Assembly: GCA_021325525.1 (NCBI GenBank)
Contig: JAJPHB010000166.1
Location: forward strand, 1 to 35,133
From: Alphaproteobacteria bacterium
GTDB taxonomy: Bacteria > Pseudomonadota > Alphaproteobacteria > ATCC43930 > CGMCC-115725
Reading direction: 5' to 3'
Length of the DNA stretch: 35,133 nucleotides
In this document: one piece after another, positions 22,260 to 32,982 of the stretch
Position numbering within the stretch: position 1 is the first letter of the stretch
Layout: every line of letters starts with the position of its first letter
Position numbers and translations under genes: made by a program
Notes under the pieces: model-generated
The model's database searches: none
What the model was told of the DNA's origin: nothing
What the model saw: only the letters and a program-made list of their open reading frames with translations

Positions 22260-22338
22260 CGTCATTGCGAGGAGGCGAAGCCGACGAAGCAATCCATGGC
22301 GCGAGCTCCTGGATTGCTTCGCTGCGCTCGCAATGACG
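22260..22338. repeat. Long inverted repeat (REP-type) between converging genes
   Basis: The left arm at 22260–22296 begins CGTCATTGCGAGGAGGCGAA and ends GCAATCCA. The right arm at 22310–22338 begins TGGATTGCTTCG and ends GCTCGCAATGACG. The arms are complementary along most of their length, with a few extra bases on the left and a 13-base loop. Elements with TCATTGCGAGG/GCAATGACG ends are a familiar dispersed intergenic repeat of proteobacteria (from memory). It separates the GlcG/HbpS gene from the converging PAS gene and would act as a strong hairpin in both transcripts. Confidence 0.8.
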
Positions 22339-22396
22339 CTCCAGGGTCGCCGCATCAGCGAATTGCGAATCTAGGTACTTGGTCGGCCGGCGGCAC

Positions 22397-22936
22397 CTAT
22401 CCCCTCTCGCCTTCGTCGGGCGAGGCCGGCATGACCTCGGCCTTGTGCCGCGCGGCATCGCCGCTCCGGTCCAGCTCGATGACGGCCGGCGCGGCGCTGC
22501 GGTACTGGAAGAGATGGAGCGCGACGATGCGGTCGACGCTGCGGTCGTCCTCCGAGAGCGGAAGAAAGAGCCGTCGCGCCGTGATGCTGTATCCCTTGCT
22601 CGTCGCGAACTCGCTTTCGGCGAAGACGGGGCGCTTTTCGGCGCAGACCGTCCGGTAGACGCCGGTGATGAAGTCGCGATAGCCGCCGCTGCAAATCTCG
22701 TCGAGGAACTTTCCCGTCGAGTTGGTGCCGAAGGCCTCGACGATCGCCGAGCCGATGAGGCGGAAGCGGAAGCGGGAGCCTACGACCTCCGCGATCATGA
22801 TGTTGAGCAGGAGCTGCGGGATGTCGATGGGATCGATGTCGCGACGCCGCGGCATGGAGCGGCCTGCGCGCTTGCCGTTCCAGTAGTCATAGAATTGACG
22901 ATGGCGCGGATCGCCGAGGCGGTCGAGGAAGGCCAT
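22397..22936 (-). CDS. PAS-domain protein (PAS_5-like)
   Basis: A 179-residue protein built around one PAS-like domain. The family pattern is clear: an N-terminal helix HRQFYDYWNGKRAGRSMPRR, the ID-P-DIPQLLLNIMIAEV stretch, FRFRLIGSAIVEAFGTNSTG near 56–75, and a late strand VDRIVALHLFQY. In alphaproteobacteria this PAS type is often a stand-alone sensory or regulatory protein of unknown ligand. No output domain, signal peptide or membrane segment is present. The last ~30 residues are polar and probably disordered. It is convergent with the GlcG/HbpS gene across the inverted repeat. It is followed, on the minus strand side, by thiD's 3' neighbourhood with a 131-base gap in which I see nothing else. 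Confidence 0.8.
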   Translation of the reverse strand: MAFLDRLGDPRHRQFYDYWNGKRAGRSMPRRRDIDPIDIPQLLLNIMIAEVVGSRFRFRLIGSAIVEAFGTNSTGKFLDEICSGGYRDFITGVYRTVCAEKRPVFAESEFATSKGYSITARRLFLPLSEDDRSVDRIVALHLFQYRSAAPAVIELDRSGDAARHKAEVMPASPDEGERG

Positions 22937-23067
22937 CGCGAATGCCGGCCTAAGGCGGCGTCGAAGCGCCGTGCGGGTGCCAGGAGATGCCGTCCATCGA
23001 TGGCTCCGCCGCGGAGACTAGACATTATCGCACAATTGGCGGCGATTGTTGATTCCTACCTCCGCGC

Positions 23068-23862
23068 TCAGCCGATCCCATACCCGTGCCCCAGCGGACC
23101 GTGGCCGCGGCCGAGCCCCGGCGCGTTGCGGAGCGCTTCGGTGAGATAGGCGCGGGCGCGGCGGATGGCGGCGAGCGGCGCCAGGCCCTGCGCCAGCCCG
23201 GTCGCGATCGCCGAGGCGAGGGTGCAGCCCGTGCCATGGCTGTGGCGCGTCGCGATGCGGGGGCCGTCGATCACCTCGACCGCGCCGCCGGGGGCGGCGT
23301 AGAGATCGCGGACAACGTCGCCGGGCAGGTGCCCGCCCTTGACGAGGACGGCACGGGCCCCGGCGGCGAGGAGCCGATCGGCGGCCCGCCGCATCCCGTC
23401 GAGATCGGCGATGGCGAGGCCGGTCAAGGCTTCGGCTTCCGGCACGTTCGGCGTCAGCAGCGCGGCGCGCGGCAGCAGCAGCGTTTTCAGCGCGCCCTCG
23501 GCCGCGCGCGCCAGGAGAGCGGCGCCGCCTTTCGCCGTCATCACCGGGTCGAGAACGAGCGGGACATCGCGCGCCTTCGCTTCCAGCACCGCTGCCACGG
23601 CCTCGATGACCGCGGCGTCGCCCAGCATCCCGGCCTTGACGCAATCGGCGCCGATATCGTCGAGGACGAGCGTCATTTGCCGCGCGACGAAGGCGGGCGG
23701 CACCGGCATCACCTCATGGATGCCGAGCGTGTCCTGCGCAGTGAGCGCGGTGATCGCCGTCGTGGCGTAGCCGCCCAGCGCCATCACCGTCTTGATATCG
23801 GCCTGAATGCCCGCGCCGGCGCCGGAATCCGAGCCGGCAACGACGAGGACGCGGCCCTTCAT
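23068..23862 (-). CDS. thiD: Hydroxymethylpyrimidine / phosphomethylpyrimidine kinase
   Basis: Phosphorylates HMP and then HMP-phosphate to HMP-diphosphate for thiamine synthesis. The 264 residues are normal for Thi[21 protein letters not shown] is the ribokinase-like N-terminus with the substrate-binding [12 protein letters not shown], followed by [26 protein letters not shown] and [13 protein letters not shown] are the middle signatures, and [15 protein letters not shown] carries the GTGC anion hole and catalytic region. Its ATG overlaps the glmM stop as ATGA, so it is translationally coupled to glmM. The frame open upstream is the glmM shadow. It is the last gene of the ftsH–glmM–thiD segment. 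Confidence 0.95.
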   Translation of the reverse strand: MKGRVLVVAGSDSGAGAGIQADIKTVMALGGYATTAITALTAQDTLGIHEVMPVPPAFVARQMTLVLDDIGADCVKAGMLGDAAVIEAVAAVLEAKARDVPLVLDPVMTAKGGAALLARAAEGALKTLLLPRAALLTPNVPEAEALTGLAIADLDGMRRAADRLLAAGARAVLVKGGHLPGDVVRDLYAAPGGAVEVIDGPRIATRHSHGTGCTLASAIATGLAQGLAPLAAIRRARAYLTEALRNAPGLGRGHGPLGHGYGIG

Positions 23863-25232
23863 TCGGCCGCTTGGCTGTCGCCGCTGTCGCTCGATGCGGC
23901 GCGGATGGCGGCGCAGAGCTCCGCCACCACCTCGGCGACGAGCGCCTCGTCCTCGCCCTCGGCCATGACGCGGATCAAGGGCTCTGTCCCCGATTTGCGG
24001 ATGAGGAGCCGGCCGCCGCCGCCGAGGCGCTTCTCGGCCGCCGCAACGGCCTTCTTGACCGAGCTGTGCTCGAGCGGCGCGGCGCCGTTGCCGAAGCGCA
24101 CGTTCTTCAGAAGCTGCGGCACCGGCGCGAAGACGCGGCAGGCCCGGCTCGCCGACTCGCCGCGTTCGACGAGCGCCGCCAGGATCTGCAGCGCGGCGAT
24201 GAGGCCGTCGCCCGTCGTCGAATGGTCGCTGAGGATGATGTGACCCGACTGCTCGCCGCCGATGTTGCAGCCCTCGGCGCGCATGCGCTCGACGACGTAG
24301 CGGTCGCCGACCGCGGTCCGGTAGAGCGCGAGGCCGTGCCCCTGGAGATGGCGTTCGAGCCCGAGATTGGACATGACCGTGGCGACGATGCCGCCGCCGG
24401 CGACGCGCCCCTCGCGATGCCAGGCCGTGGCGATGAGCGCCATGAGCTGGTCGCCGTCGATGAGGCGGCCGCGCTCGTCGGCGACGAGCAGGCGGTCGGC
24501 GTCGCCATCGAGGGCGAGGCCGATATCGGCGCGGCGCGCCATCACCTCCTGCTGCATCGCCTTGGTCGACATCGTGCCGCAATCGCGGTTGATGTTGAGC
24601 CCGTCCGGCGAGACGCCGAGCGGGAAGACCTCGGCCCCCAGCTCCCAAAGCACGGTCGGCGCCACCTTGTAGGCGGCGCCGTTGGCGCAATCGAGGACAA
24701 CGCGCAGCCCGTCGAGGCGCAGCCGCCGCGGCAGGCTCGCCTTGACGAATTCGATATAGCGGCCCCCGGCATCCTCGAGGCGCTTGGCGCGGCCGAGATG
24801 CGCCGGCTCGGCGCGCGGCCCGGCGCCGTTCTCCACCTGCGCCTCGATCGCCGCCTCGATCTCGTCGGAGAGCTTGTAGCCGTCGGGGCCGAAGAGCTTG
24901 ATGCCGTTGTCCTGATAGGCGTTGTGCGAGGCCGAGATCATGACGCCGATATCGGCCCGCAAGGAGCGAGTCAGCATGGCGATGGCCGGCGTCGGCAGCG
25001 GCCCCACCAGCACCACATCCATGCCCATGGCGATGAAGCCGGCGGTGAGGGCCGGCTCCAGCATGTAGCCCGAGAGCCGCGTGTCCTTGCCGATGACGAC
25101 GACATGGCGATGGTCGCCGCGGCGGAAGCGCGCCCCCGTCGCCATCGCGACTTTGAGCGCCGTCTCCGCCGTCATCGGCTCGACATTCGCGGTGCCGCGG
25201 ATGCCGTCCGTGCCGAAGAGCTTGCGCGCCAT
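23859..25232 (-). CDS. glmM: Phosphoglucosamine mutase
   Basis: Interconverts glucosamine 6- and 1-phosphate, feeding UDP-N-acetylglucosamine for peptidoglycan and lipopolysaccharide. The 457-residue product starts [20 protein letters not shown], the GlmM N-terminus. The phosphoserine loop is [16 protein letters not shown] with Ser102. The Mg2+ loop is [23 protein letters not shown] gives the sugar-binding loop, and [15 protein letters not shown] the phosphate-binding loop. An AGGGGG ribosome site precedes the ATG. It follows ftsH by 141 bases, the usual alphaproteobacterial order, and overlaps thiD by four bases. Confidence 0.97.
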   Translation of the reverse strand: MARKLFGTDGIRGTANVEPMTAETALKVAMATGARFRRGDHRHVVVIGKDTRLSGYMLEPALTAGFIAMGMDVVLVGPLPTPAIAMLTRSLRADIGVMISASHNAYQDNGIKLFGPDGYKLSDEIEAAIEAQVENGAGPRAEPAHLGRAKRLEDAGGRYIEFVKASLPRRLRLDGLRVVLDCANGAAYKVAPTVLWELGAEVFPLGVSPDGLNINRDCGTMSTKAMQQEVMARRADIGLALDGDADRLLVADERGRLIDGDQLMALIATAWHREGRVAGGGIVATVMSNLGLERHLQGHGLALYRTAVGDRYVVERMRAEGCNIGGEQSGHIILSDHSTTGDGLIAALQILAALVERGESASRACRVFAPVPQLLKNVRFGNGAAPLEHSSVKKAVAAAEKRLGGGGRLLIRKSGTEPLIRVMAEGEDEALVAEVVAELCAAIRAASSDSGDSQAAE

Positions 25233-25373
25233 GGCGGTCCCCCTCTGCGCCGTCAGCTATGGGCCATCAGCTATCAGCCGTCCGTGTAGATTTGGTATAC
25301 GCGCCAGTAAGGATTGTTCGAAGCCGAAAGCCGAGCGCTGGCGGCCGCGAGCCGATGGCGGGGAAGCGGCCCA

Positions 25374-27308
<1,935 letters not shown>

Positions 27309-27500
27309 TGTCGAGGCCTTTCATTCCCTTGCCGGGCGGTTCCCACCCGCCTTTCGCCCCGCATCGCCGAGGGGCGCCCTTCCTCGCGTCACGCCCGCCG
27401 ACGCGGCGGCGGGTATGGCCGAACATTGCGGGCGGCGGTCTCAACCGGCCAGGGCCGGCTTTCTCGCCATGCCACATAGAGATAACAGTCCCGCATACAG

Positions 27501-27525
27501 ATAAGATGCGCCCTACTTTAAACAA
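27501..27525 (-). promoter_or_regulatory. Candidate (possibly RpoH-type) promoter of ftsH
   Basis: On the minus strand TTG (27523–27525, in AGTTGTTTAAAG) is followed after 17 bases by CTTAT (27501–27505). This loosely fits the CTTG-N17-CTTAT style of alphaproteobacterial heat-shock promoters. It sits in the only AT-rich patch of the 209-base gap between tilS and ftsH, leaving a leader of about 185 bases. Two or more promoters may overlap here. Weak evidence. Confidence 0.3.
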
Positions 27526-28846
27526 CTGTAAAGCCCGCCGGCGCGAGCGATCGTTCCGGCCGGAAGGCGAGGCGCTCGATGGCCGCCAAGATGCCGCTCC
27601 GGTCGGGCCGTTCATACTGCAAATGGGGAACCGCGGCGATGCCGGCAAGATCATGCATCGCCGGCAGACTCGGCCGCACGGCGCCGGGCAAGCCTCCGGC
27701 TTCCCTCCGCAAGCCGGCGCTGCCGAGGGCGCCGAGCGAAAGGCCCTCCGGAGCGCTCGGCGCGAGGCGGATCGTGAAGCGTCGGTCCCAGCGCGCCTGC
27801 TCCCCGGGCGCGAGCGCGATCGCCGCAGCCGTCAAGCGCGCCTCGCGGCAGACGAGCACGCCGCCGCGCCAGGGCAGGAAGCGGCAGCCGCCGAGCGTCC
27901 GGCCGGCGCGAAGCCCGGCGGCCAGCGCGGCGTTGAGGCGCTCCAGGCGTTCGAGGCGCGGCGTGTGCTCGGCGCCGCCGATCGTGGCGGCGATCCGCGC
28001 CAGGGCGCGGAGCGCGATCTCCGCCGGCGCCTCGGCGAGGCGCGCGGCATCGAGACGGGCGAAGCCTGCGGGGTGAAGGGCGACGCATCGGGCGAGGTGG
28101 CGCGCCACGGCGTCCTCGAGCGCGGCGCGGGCGCGGCCGAGATGCCGCGCCGTCTCGGCGAGACGGGCGCTGCCCAGCCCCTCGCGCGCGAGGAGCGGGG
28201 CAGCGCCGCGCAGGCGAATGCGCGCAAATCGCGGGCTCTCGTTGCTGGGATCGCTGATCCAGGCCTGGCCCGCCGCTTCCAGAGCCGCGGCGAGACGAGC
28301 GCGCGGCACGGCGAGGAGCGGGCGCAGGATGCGGCAGTCGGCGGTCTCGCGCAGGGCCGGGATCGCCGCGAGCCCGTCGAGGCCGCTGCCGCGGGCGAGG
28401 CGCAAGAGAAAGGTCTCGGCCTGGTCCTCGCGATGATGAGCCGTCAGCAGGTGAAGGCACCCCGCCTCGCGGCACCAGGAGGCGAGGCGGTCATAGCGCG
28501 CGCGGCGCGCCGCTTCCTGCACGCCGCGTAGCCCGGCGGGCGGCTGCCAGGAGAGGATGTGATGGGCGATCCCGCGGGCGGCGAGCCAGGCGCCAACCTG
28601 CCGCGCCTCCGCGGCGGAGCCGGGCCGCAGCCCGTGATCGACGGTGAGCGCGGCGACGGCGCCGCCGCGCCGCTCCGCCCAGCCCGCGGCAAGAAGGCAG
28701 AGAGCGAGGCTGTCGGCGCCGCCCGAAACGGCGACGGTGATGAAGGGCCGCGCCTCGAAGGGGCCGAGCGGCGCCATTTGCGCCGCGAATTCCTCGGCGC
28801 CGAGGGGAGAGGCGACGCTAGCCTCTGCCGGTCGCCCGTCGCGCAC
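27518..28846 (-). CDS. tilS: tRNA(Ile)-lysidine synthetase
   Basis: Attaches lysine to C34 of the CAU-anticodon tRNA-Ile, letting it read AUA. The 442-residue protein has the N-type ATP pyrophosphatase loop VAVSGGADSLALCLL (SGGADS at 41–46), ALTVDHGLRPGS, the GVQEAARRARYDRLASW region, and HHREDQAETFLLRLARGSG, all TilS marks. The rest is the less conserved C-terminal tRNA-binding part. The start is GTG at 28846, 12 bases after the cpoB stop, with a poor ribosome site. An internal ATG at residue 24 is possible, but it would leave only 17 residues before the loop. It lies in the usual pal–cpoB–tilS–ftsH order. Confidence 0.94.
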   Translation of the reverse strand: MRDGRPAEASVASPLGAEEFAAQMAPLGPFEARPFITVAVSGGADSLALCLLAAGWAERRGGAVAALTVDHGLRPGSAAEARQVGAWLAARGIAHHILSWQPPAGLRGVQEAARRARYDRLASWCREAGCLHLLTAHHREDQAETFLLRLARGSGLDGLAAIPALRETADCRILRPLLAVPRARLAAALEAAGQAWISDPSNESPRFARIRLRGAAPLLAREGLGSARLAETARHLGRARAALEDAVARHLARCVALHPAGFARLDAARLAEAPAEIALRALARIAATIGGAEHTPRLERLERLNAALAAGLRAGRTLGGCRFLPWRGGVLVCREARLTAAAIALAPGEQARWDRRFTIRLAPSAPEGLSLGALGSAGLRREAGGLPGAVRPSLPAMHDLAGIAAVPHLQYERPDRSGILAAIERLAFRPERSLAPAGFTVV

Positions 28847-28858
28847 GAAGCGGCACCG

Positions 28859-29815
28859 TCAGCATCCGAGATGCTGCTTCTCCTGGCTCGCCCGCTCCTT
28901 GATGTTGGCGGAGGCGTTGGGGAAGTCCTTGCCGAGCTGGCCGAAGGTGAGGCAGGCCTCCTTCTTCTGGCCGAGATTGCCGAGCGACATGCCGAGCTTC
29001 AGCAGATTGTCGGCCGCCTTGCCGCTCTTCGGGTAGCGCTTGTATCCCTCGGCGAAGCTCTGGGCGGCGTTGGTGTAGTCCTTGCGGACGTAATAGGTTT
29101 CGCCGAGCCAATACTGGGCGTTGCCGGCCAGCGGGTCGTTGGGGTAGCGCTGGACGAAGCTGCGCAGCGCCTGCTCGGCGGCGGGATAATCCGCCTGGCG
29201 CAGCAGGCCGAAGGCGTAATTGTATTGCTCCTGCGGCGTCCCGGTGGGCAGCGGCCCGCCCGTCGCCGGATTGGCGGCCGCCGTCTGCTGGCTCGGCGCC
29301 GTCTGCGCCTCGCCGGGCGCGGTGAGGACGCCCGATTTGCTGGGCGCCACCGCCGGATTGCCGGCGCCGGGCGGCGAGCTCGGCTTCTCGGCGGCGCGCG
29401 GCGCGGCGGCCGCGACCGCCTCGCCCGAGGGCTTGGCCGCGGCGTCGCCTGGATGCTCGAGCTGGCTGAGGCGGAGATCGACGTCGCTCACCAGCTTGTC
29501 GAGGCGCTGCTTCAGCTGGTCGATGTTGTAGGTGACCTCTTCGAGGGAGCCCGTGATGGAGCGCATCTGGTTCTCGAGCTGGTCCATGCGCAGCTCGGTG
29601 TTGACGGCGGTGCCGGAATCGGCCGGCGTCACCGGGACCGGCGCGCCGCTCGGCGAGACGCCGCGATAGACTTGGCGCTGGAGCTGGTTCATGTCGCGCT
29701 CGAGCCGGTCGATGCGGTCGAGCAGCGGGCGCAAGTCGCGGTCCTGCGCCCGTGCGGCGCCGGCCGAAAGGTGCAGCGCCCCCAGAAGAGCGGCGCTCAG
29801 TAACAGGTATCGCAT
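28859..29815 (-). CDS. cpoB: Cell division coordinator CpoB (YbgF), Tol-Pal system TPR protein
   Basis: A 318-residue periplasmic protein that in E. coli links Tol energy state to PBP1B during septal peptidoglycan synthesis. Residues 1–23 are a signal peptide (MRYLLLSAALLGALHLSAGA). Residues 25–118 are a coiled coil with heptads (LLDRIDRLERDMNQLQRQVY, later EVTYNIDQLKQRLDKLVSDV). A Pro/Ala-rich linker follows (about 120–190). Residues 193–310 are TPRs (YNYAFGLLRQADYPAAEQAL, YWLGETYYVRKDYTNAAQSF). The ATG at 29815 fits the signal peptide. It is separated from pal by a strong terminator, so it likely has its own promoter, which I could not pinpoint in 29816–29912. Confidence 0.93.
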   Translation of the reverse strand: MRYLLLSAALLGALHLSAGAARAQDRDLRPLLDRIDRLERDMNQLQRQVYRGVSPSGAPVPVTPADSGTAVNTELRMDQLENQMRSITGSLEEVTYNIDQLKQRLDKLVSDVDLRLSQLEHPGDAAAKPSGEAVAAAAPRAAEKPSSPPGAGNPAVAPSKSGVLTAPGEAQTAPSQQTAAANPATGGPLPTGTPQEQYNYAFGLLRQADYPAAEQALRSFVQRYPNDPLAGNAQYWLGETYYVRKDYTNAAQSFAEGYKRYPKSGKAADNLLKLGMSLGNLGQKKEACLTFGQLGKDFPNASANIKERASQEKQHLGC

Positions 29816-29912
29816 CGTCGCTTACGCCCCAGCCATGTCCGGCCGGGCGGCCGCCCGACCTCGGTTGCGATCCGCTCCGACCTCAGCCACCGACCGTAGC
29901 GAGGATTTTGGG

Positions 29913-29972
29913 CAAAAAAAGGGCGCCTGCCGCAACCCCCGGAGCAGACGCTCCGGGGGAAGGGCAGGCGCC
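29913..29972 (-). terminator. Strong intrinsic terminator after pal
   Basis: On the minus strand GGCGCCTGCC and GGCAGGCGCC (29963–29972 and 29922–29931) form a perfect 10-bp stem. Inside it, a second perfect 10-bp stem (29936–29945 with 29950–29959) closes on a 4-base loop. A run of seven T follows at 29920–29914. This is the clearest Rho-independent terminator in the window and should end tol-pal transcription before cpoB. Confidence 0.9.
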
Positions 29973-30001
29973 GTTCGCTTTCGCCGTGATGGCGCGACGG
30001 A

Positions 30002-30499
30002 TCAGTTGACCGTCGTCACGCCGCGGCGGTTCTGCGCCCAGGCCGCCTCGTTCGAGCCGACCACGGCCGGACGCTCCTTGCCATAGCTGATCGTCGAGAT
30101 GCGGTTCGCCGGGATGCCGAGCGCGACGAGCACGTTCTTGACGGCGGTGGCACGGCGCTCGCCCAGGGCGAGGTTGTATTCGCGCGTGCCGCGCTCGTCG
30201 CAATGGCCCTCGATCGTGACCGTGACGTTCGGGTACTTCTTCAGCCAATCGGCCTGCTTCTGCAGAATCTGCCGCGATTCGGGGGTGATGTCCGATTTGT
30301 CGAAGGCGAAGAAAACGCGGTCGCCTGCGGTCGCACGGAGATCGGCCTGGGAGCCCGGCTGCACGGCATTCGGGTTCGTCGCCGCCGGCGGCGTCACCTG
30401 ACCGCCCGCATTGGCATTCGCGCCTTGCTCCGGCGCACTCTCACACGCCGCCGCCAGCAGCGCGACAGCCGCCAGCAGGCTCAAAGCTTTCAAACGCAT
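30002..30499 (-). CDS. pal: Peptidoglycan-associated lipoprotein Pal
   Basis: An outer-membrane lipoprotein that binds peptidoglycan and TolB. MRLKALSLLAAVALLAAAC is a lipoprotein signal with Cys19 as the acylation site. A short Asn/Pro/Ala-rich tether (20–55) leads to the OmpA-like domain (56–165). That domain contains VFFAFDKSDITPES and TIEGHCDERGTREYNLALGE with the peptidoglycan-binding Asp and Arg, and ends RRGVTTVN. The 165 residues are normal length. GAGGGAG sits five bases before the ATG. A good promoter overlaps the end of tolB, so pal can be made independently of the upstream genes. Confidence 0.97.
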   Translation of the reverse strand: MRLKALSLLAAVALLAAACESAPEQGANANAGGQVTPPAATNPNAVQPGSQADLRATAGDRVFFAFDKSDITPESRQILQKQADWLKKYPNVTVTIEGHCDERGTREYNLALGERRATAVKNVLVALGIPANRISTISYGKERPAVVGSNEAAWAQNRRGVTTVN

Positions 30500-30616
30500 T
30501 TTCTACTCCCTCGCAAAACCTGGGATTGAGATTGGGGTGGTTTGGTGCTGTCTACGCTGCCCCGGAGCAGCGACGCTGTACCGTCGTGGGTAGCCACCGG
30601 TTGCGAAACCGCCCGG

Positions 30617-30644
30617 ACTATAATCCATTTTCTCACGGAATCAA
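30617..30644 (-). promoter_or_regulatory. Internal promoter for pal, overlapping the tolB 3' end
   Basis: On the minus strand TTGATT (30639–30644) and TATAGT (30617–30622) are 16 bases apart, a near-consensus housekeeping promoter. It spans the tolB stop codon (30633–30635). The start near 30610 leaves a leader of about 110 bases, which includes a GCTGC/GCAGC hairpin. Confidence 0.6.
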
Positions 30645-31982
30645 GGGGGACCACGCAGGATCCGAGGCGTCCTGCGGGGTCACCACTTCCCTCTCGTTAT
30701 AGCCCGTCAGATCGATCGAATAAAGCCGCGTGACGCCGCCATGGCCCTTCGAGTCGGTCGGCGTCTGCTTGAAGAACATGAGGACGCGGCCATTGGGCGC
30801 CCAGGTCGGTCCTTCGACGAGGAAGGCTTGCGTCAGGAGACGCTCATGCGAGCCGTCGGGCTGCATGACGCCGATATAGAATTGCGAGGCGTCGAATTTG
30901 GTGAAGGCGATGAGGTCGCCGCGCGGCGACCACACCGGCGTGCCGTAGCGGCCGTTGCCGAAGCTGATGCGCTTGATGTCGGTGCCGTCGGCATTCATCG
31001 TATAGAGCTGCTGCGTGCCGCCGCGGTCGGAGTTGAAGACGATCTGCTTGCCGTCGGGGCTGTAGCAGGGCGAGGTGTCGATCGCCGGGCTGTCGGTGAT
31101 GCGCGTCGCCTGGCGGGTGCGCAGATCCATCGTGTAGATCGAGGTCTTGCCGTTGAGCGCGAGGCTCATGATCACCTTGTTGCCGTCGGGCGAGAAGCGC
31201 GGCGCGAAGGTCATGCCCGGGAAGTCGCCCAGGATCTCCTGCTGTCCCGTGTCGATGTTGAAGAGGTAGACGCGCGGCGTGCCGCGAATATAGGAGAGAT
31301 AGGTGATCTCCTGCGCCGTCGGCGAGAAGCGCGGCGTCAGGACGAGCGAGCGGCCATCGGTGAGGAATCGGTGGTTGGCGCCGTCCTGGTCCATGATGGC
31401 GAGGCGCTTGATGCGGCGGTCCTGCGGTCCCGTCTCCGAGATATAGACGATGCGGGTGTCGAAATAGCCCGTCTCGCCGGTGATGCGCTGGTAGATCTGA
31501 TCGGCGATGATATGCGCGATGCGGCGCCAGTTCTGCTGCGTCGTCGTGTAGCCGAAGCCCGTCAGGTGCTGCTCGGCGAGAACGTCCCAGAGGCGGAACT
31601 CGATATGGATGCGGCCGTCGGGCTGGGTCGCGACGTCGCCGGTGACGAGCGCCTGGGCATTGATGAGGCGCCAGTCGCCGAAGCGCGGCTCGGTCTTGGT
31701 GTCGGTGTTCTTCTGGATGAAGGCGCGCTGGTCCAAGGGCTGGAAGAGGCCGGAGCGTTCGAGATCGGCCGACATGACCTGGGTCAAGTCGCGCCCCATC
31801 TGCGCCTCGTTGGGGCCGGCGCCGGCGAAATCGGGAATGGCGATCGGCAGCGGCGCGATCTTGCCCTTGGTGATGTCGAGGTGGAGATCGGCGCGCGCCG
31901 CGACGCCGCTCGCCAGAACGAGGGCGAAGGCGAGCGCAAGGGAACGCCGGCAGAGGCCGGCGGCAAGGCGCAGAACCGTCAT
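30633..31982 (-). CDS. tolB: Tol-Pal system beta-propeller protein TolB
   Basis: A periplasmic protein that shuttles between TolA and Pal. The 449 residues begin with a signal peptide ([20 protein letters not shown]… cleaved near ARA at ~31). The N-terminal TolB domain includes [20 protein letters not shown] and [20 protein letters not shown]. The C-terminal half is a six-bladed propeller with repeated blades such as [20 protein letters not shown] and [20 protein letters not shown]. The ATG at 31982 overlaps the tolA stop as ATGA. The longer open frame upstream is the antisense-free shadow of tolA and carries no domain. The end of the gene overlaps the pal promoter. Confidence 0.97.
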   Translation of the reverse strand: MTVLRLAAGLCRRSLALAFALVLASGVAARADLHLDITKGKIAPLPIAIPDFAGAGPNEAQMGRDLTQVMSADLERSGLFQPLDQRAFIQKNTDTKTEPRFGDWRLINAQALVTGDVATQPDGRIHIEFRLWDVLAEQHLTGFGYTTTQQNWRRIAHIIADQIYQRITGETGYFDTRIVYISETGPQDRRIKRLAIMDQDGANHRFLTDGRSLVLTPRFSPTAQEITYLSYIRGTPRVYLFNIDTGQQEILGDFPGMTFAPRFSPDGNKVIMSLALNGKTSIYTMDLRTRQATRITDSPAIDTSPCYSPDGKQIVFNSDRGGTQQLYTMNADGTDIKRISFGNGRYGTPVWSPRGDLIAFTKFDASQFYIGVMQPDGSHERLLTQAFLVEGPTWAPNGRVLMFFKQTPTDSKGHGGVTRLYSIDLTGYNEREVVTPQDASDPAWSPLIP

Positions 31983-32938
31983 AACAAGTCCTTTGGATTG
32001 AAGGTGAGGGTCATCGTCTTCCATTGCTCGTATTTGTCCGGCGGCAATTTCAAAGGCGAGCATTGCGGATTTTTTATGGCGCGCACGGCGCTGTCCGCGG
32101 CCGCGCGGAAGAAGGGGTCGCTGTTGTAGCGCGCCGTGTTCTCCAGGCGGACGCTGCTCACCGTGCCGTCGGGATTGACCTCGACATGGACGTCGATCAC
32201 GAGGTCGGCGGCGTCCTTGGCGCCGGCCGGCACGTTCCAGCAGCGCTCGATCTGCTGGATGATGAGGTCCTTCTCGCTCACCGTGAGCTGCGAGCCCAGA
32301 GGCGCGATCGGCTGCGAGGAGGCGAGCTGTCGCGGCGGCGCTGCCTTCGCCTTCTGGGAGGCATCGGGCGGCGTCGGCGCGGTCGGGCGCTGCGTCAGGT
32401 TCTTCAGCAGCGAATCGAACTCCGCCTCCTGCTTCTTCTCGTCCTGCTTCGTCTCCGCCTTGGCGAGCTGCTTCGGCGGCGCCGGCTTCGGCTTCGGCTT
32501 CGGCGGCTCGGGCTTCGGCTTCGGCGGCTCCGGCTTCGGCGTCGGCTCGGGCGGCGGCGGCGGCGGCTCGGGCTTCGGCGGCTCGGGCTTCGGCGGCTCG
32601 GGCTTGGGCGGCGTCGGCTCCGGCGGCGGGGGTGGTGGCGGCGGAGGCGGGGGCGGCAGCGGCTTCGGCGGTTCGGGTTTGGGCGGCTCGGGCTTGGGCG
32701 GCGGCGGCGCCACCTCGGCGAGCTGCGGCTCGGGCTTGGCGTTGGGGCGCGGCGGCGTGTGGGTGAGCTGCGTCGCCTTGGTCTCGTCGGCCAGCGTCAC
32801 GAGCTGGACGGCGATCGGCGTGTCCTCGGGCGGCTCGCGACGGAAGAGGTCGGGAATGCCGACGAAGACGAGGACCAGCACGGCGATGTGGAACACCGCC
32901 GAGAAGATGAGGCTGCCGCGCGACATCTCCCGCCACAT
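31979..32938 (-). CDS. tolA: Tol-Pal system protein TolA
   Basis: The inner-membrane-anchored rod that links TolQR to the outer membrane. The 319-residue product has one N-terminal membrane helix ([20 protein letters not shown], about 10–29). A long Pro/Lys/Glu segment at about 75–160 consists of PPKPEPPKP-type repeats and a run of 12 prolines. A Gln/Lys-rich stretch follows, then a C-terminal TolA/TonB-like domain from about 215 ([40 protein letters not shown]). Most gammaproteobacterial TolA rods are alpha-helical Ala/Lys; here the rod should be a polyproline helix. The ATG at 32938 fits, with Met5 as an alternative. It lies 44 bases after tolR. Confidence 0.94.
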   Translation of the reverse strand: MWREMSRGSLIFSAVFHIAVLVLVFVGIPDLFRREPPEDTPIAVQLVTLADETKATQLTHTPPRPNAKPEPQLAEVAPPPPKPEPPKPEPPKPLPPPPPPPPPPPPEPTPPKPEPPKPEPPKPEPPPPPPEPTPKPEPPKPKPEPPKPKPKPAPPKQLAKAETKQDEKKQEAEFDSLLKNLTQRPTAPTPPDASQKAKAAPPRQLASSQPIAPLGSQLTVSEKDLIIQQIERCWNVPAGAKDAADLVIDVHVEVNPDGTVSSVRLENTARYNSDPFFRAAADSAVRAIKNPQCSPLKLPPDKYEQWKTMTLTFNPKDLL

Positions 32939-32982
32939 GGAGGATCAGCCTCGCCTTTCGCCGGAGAGCGCGCGCCGCCGGA

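Noticed and set aside
23871-25289. 472-codon open frame on the + strand
   Set aside because: Shadow of glmM; low-complexity composition and no motif.
25253-25296. Direct repeat TCAGCTAT ×2 and a GTATAC near the glmM leader as an operator
   Set aside because: The repeats are only 8 bp and the GTATAC lacks the flanking bases of the GntR palindrome; not distinguishable from chance.
32460-32720. Direct repeats that could suggest a CRISPR or tandem-repeat array
   Set aside because: They are codon repeats of Pro-Lys-Pro-Glu inside tolA, in frame and without spacers.
30633-32936. 767-residue version of TolB
   Set aside because: The extra N-terminus is an out-of-phase reading of tolA's proline-rich repeats. 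The signal peptide begins at 31982.
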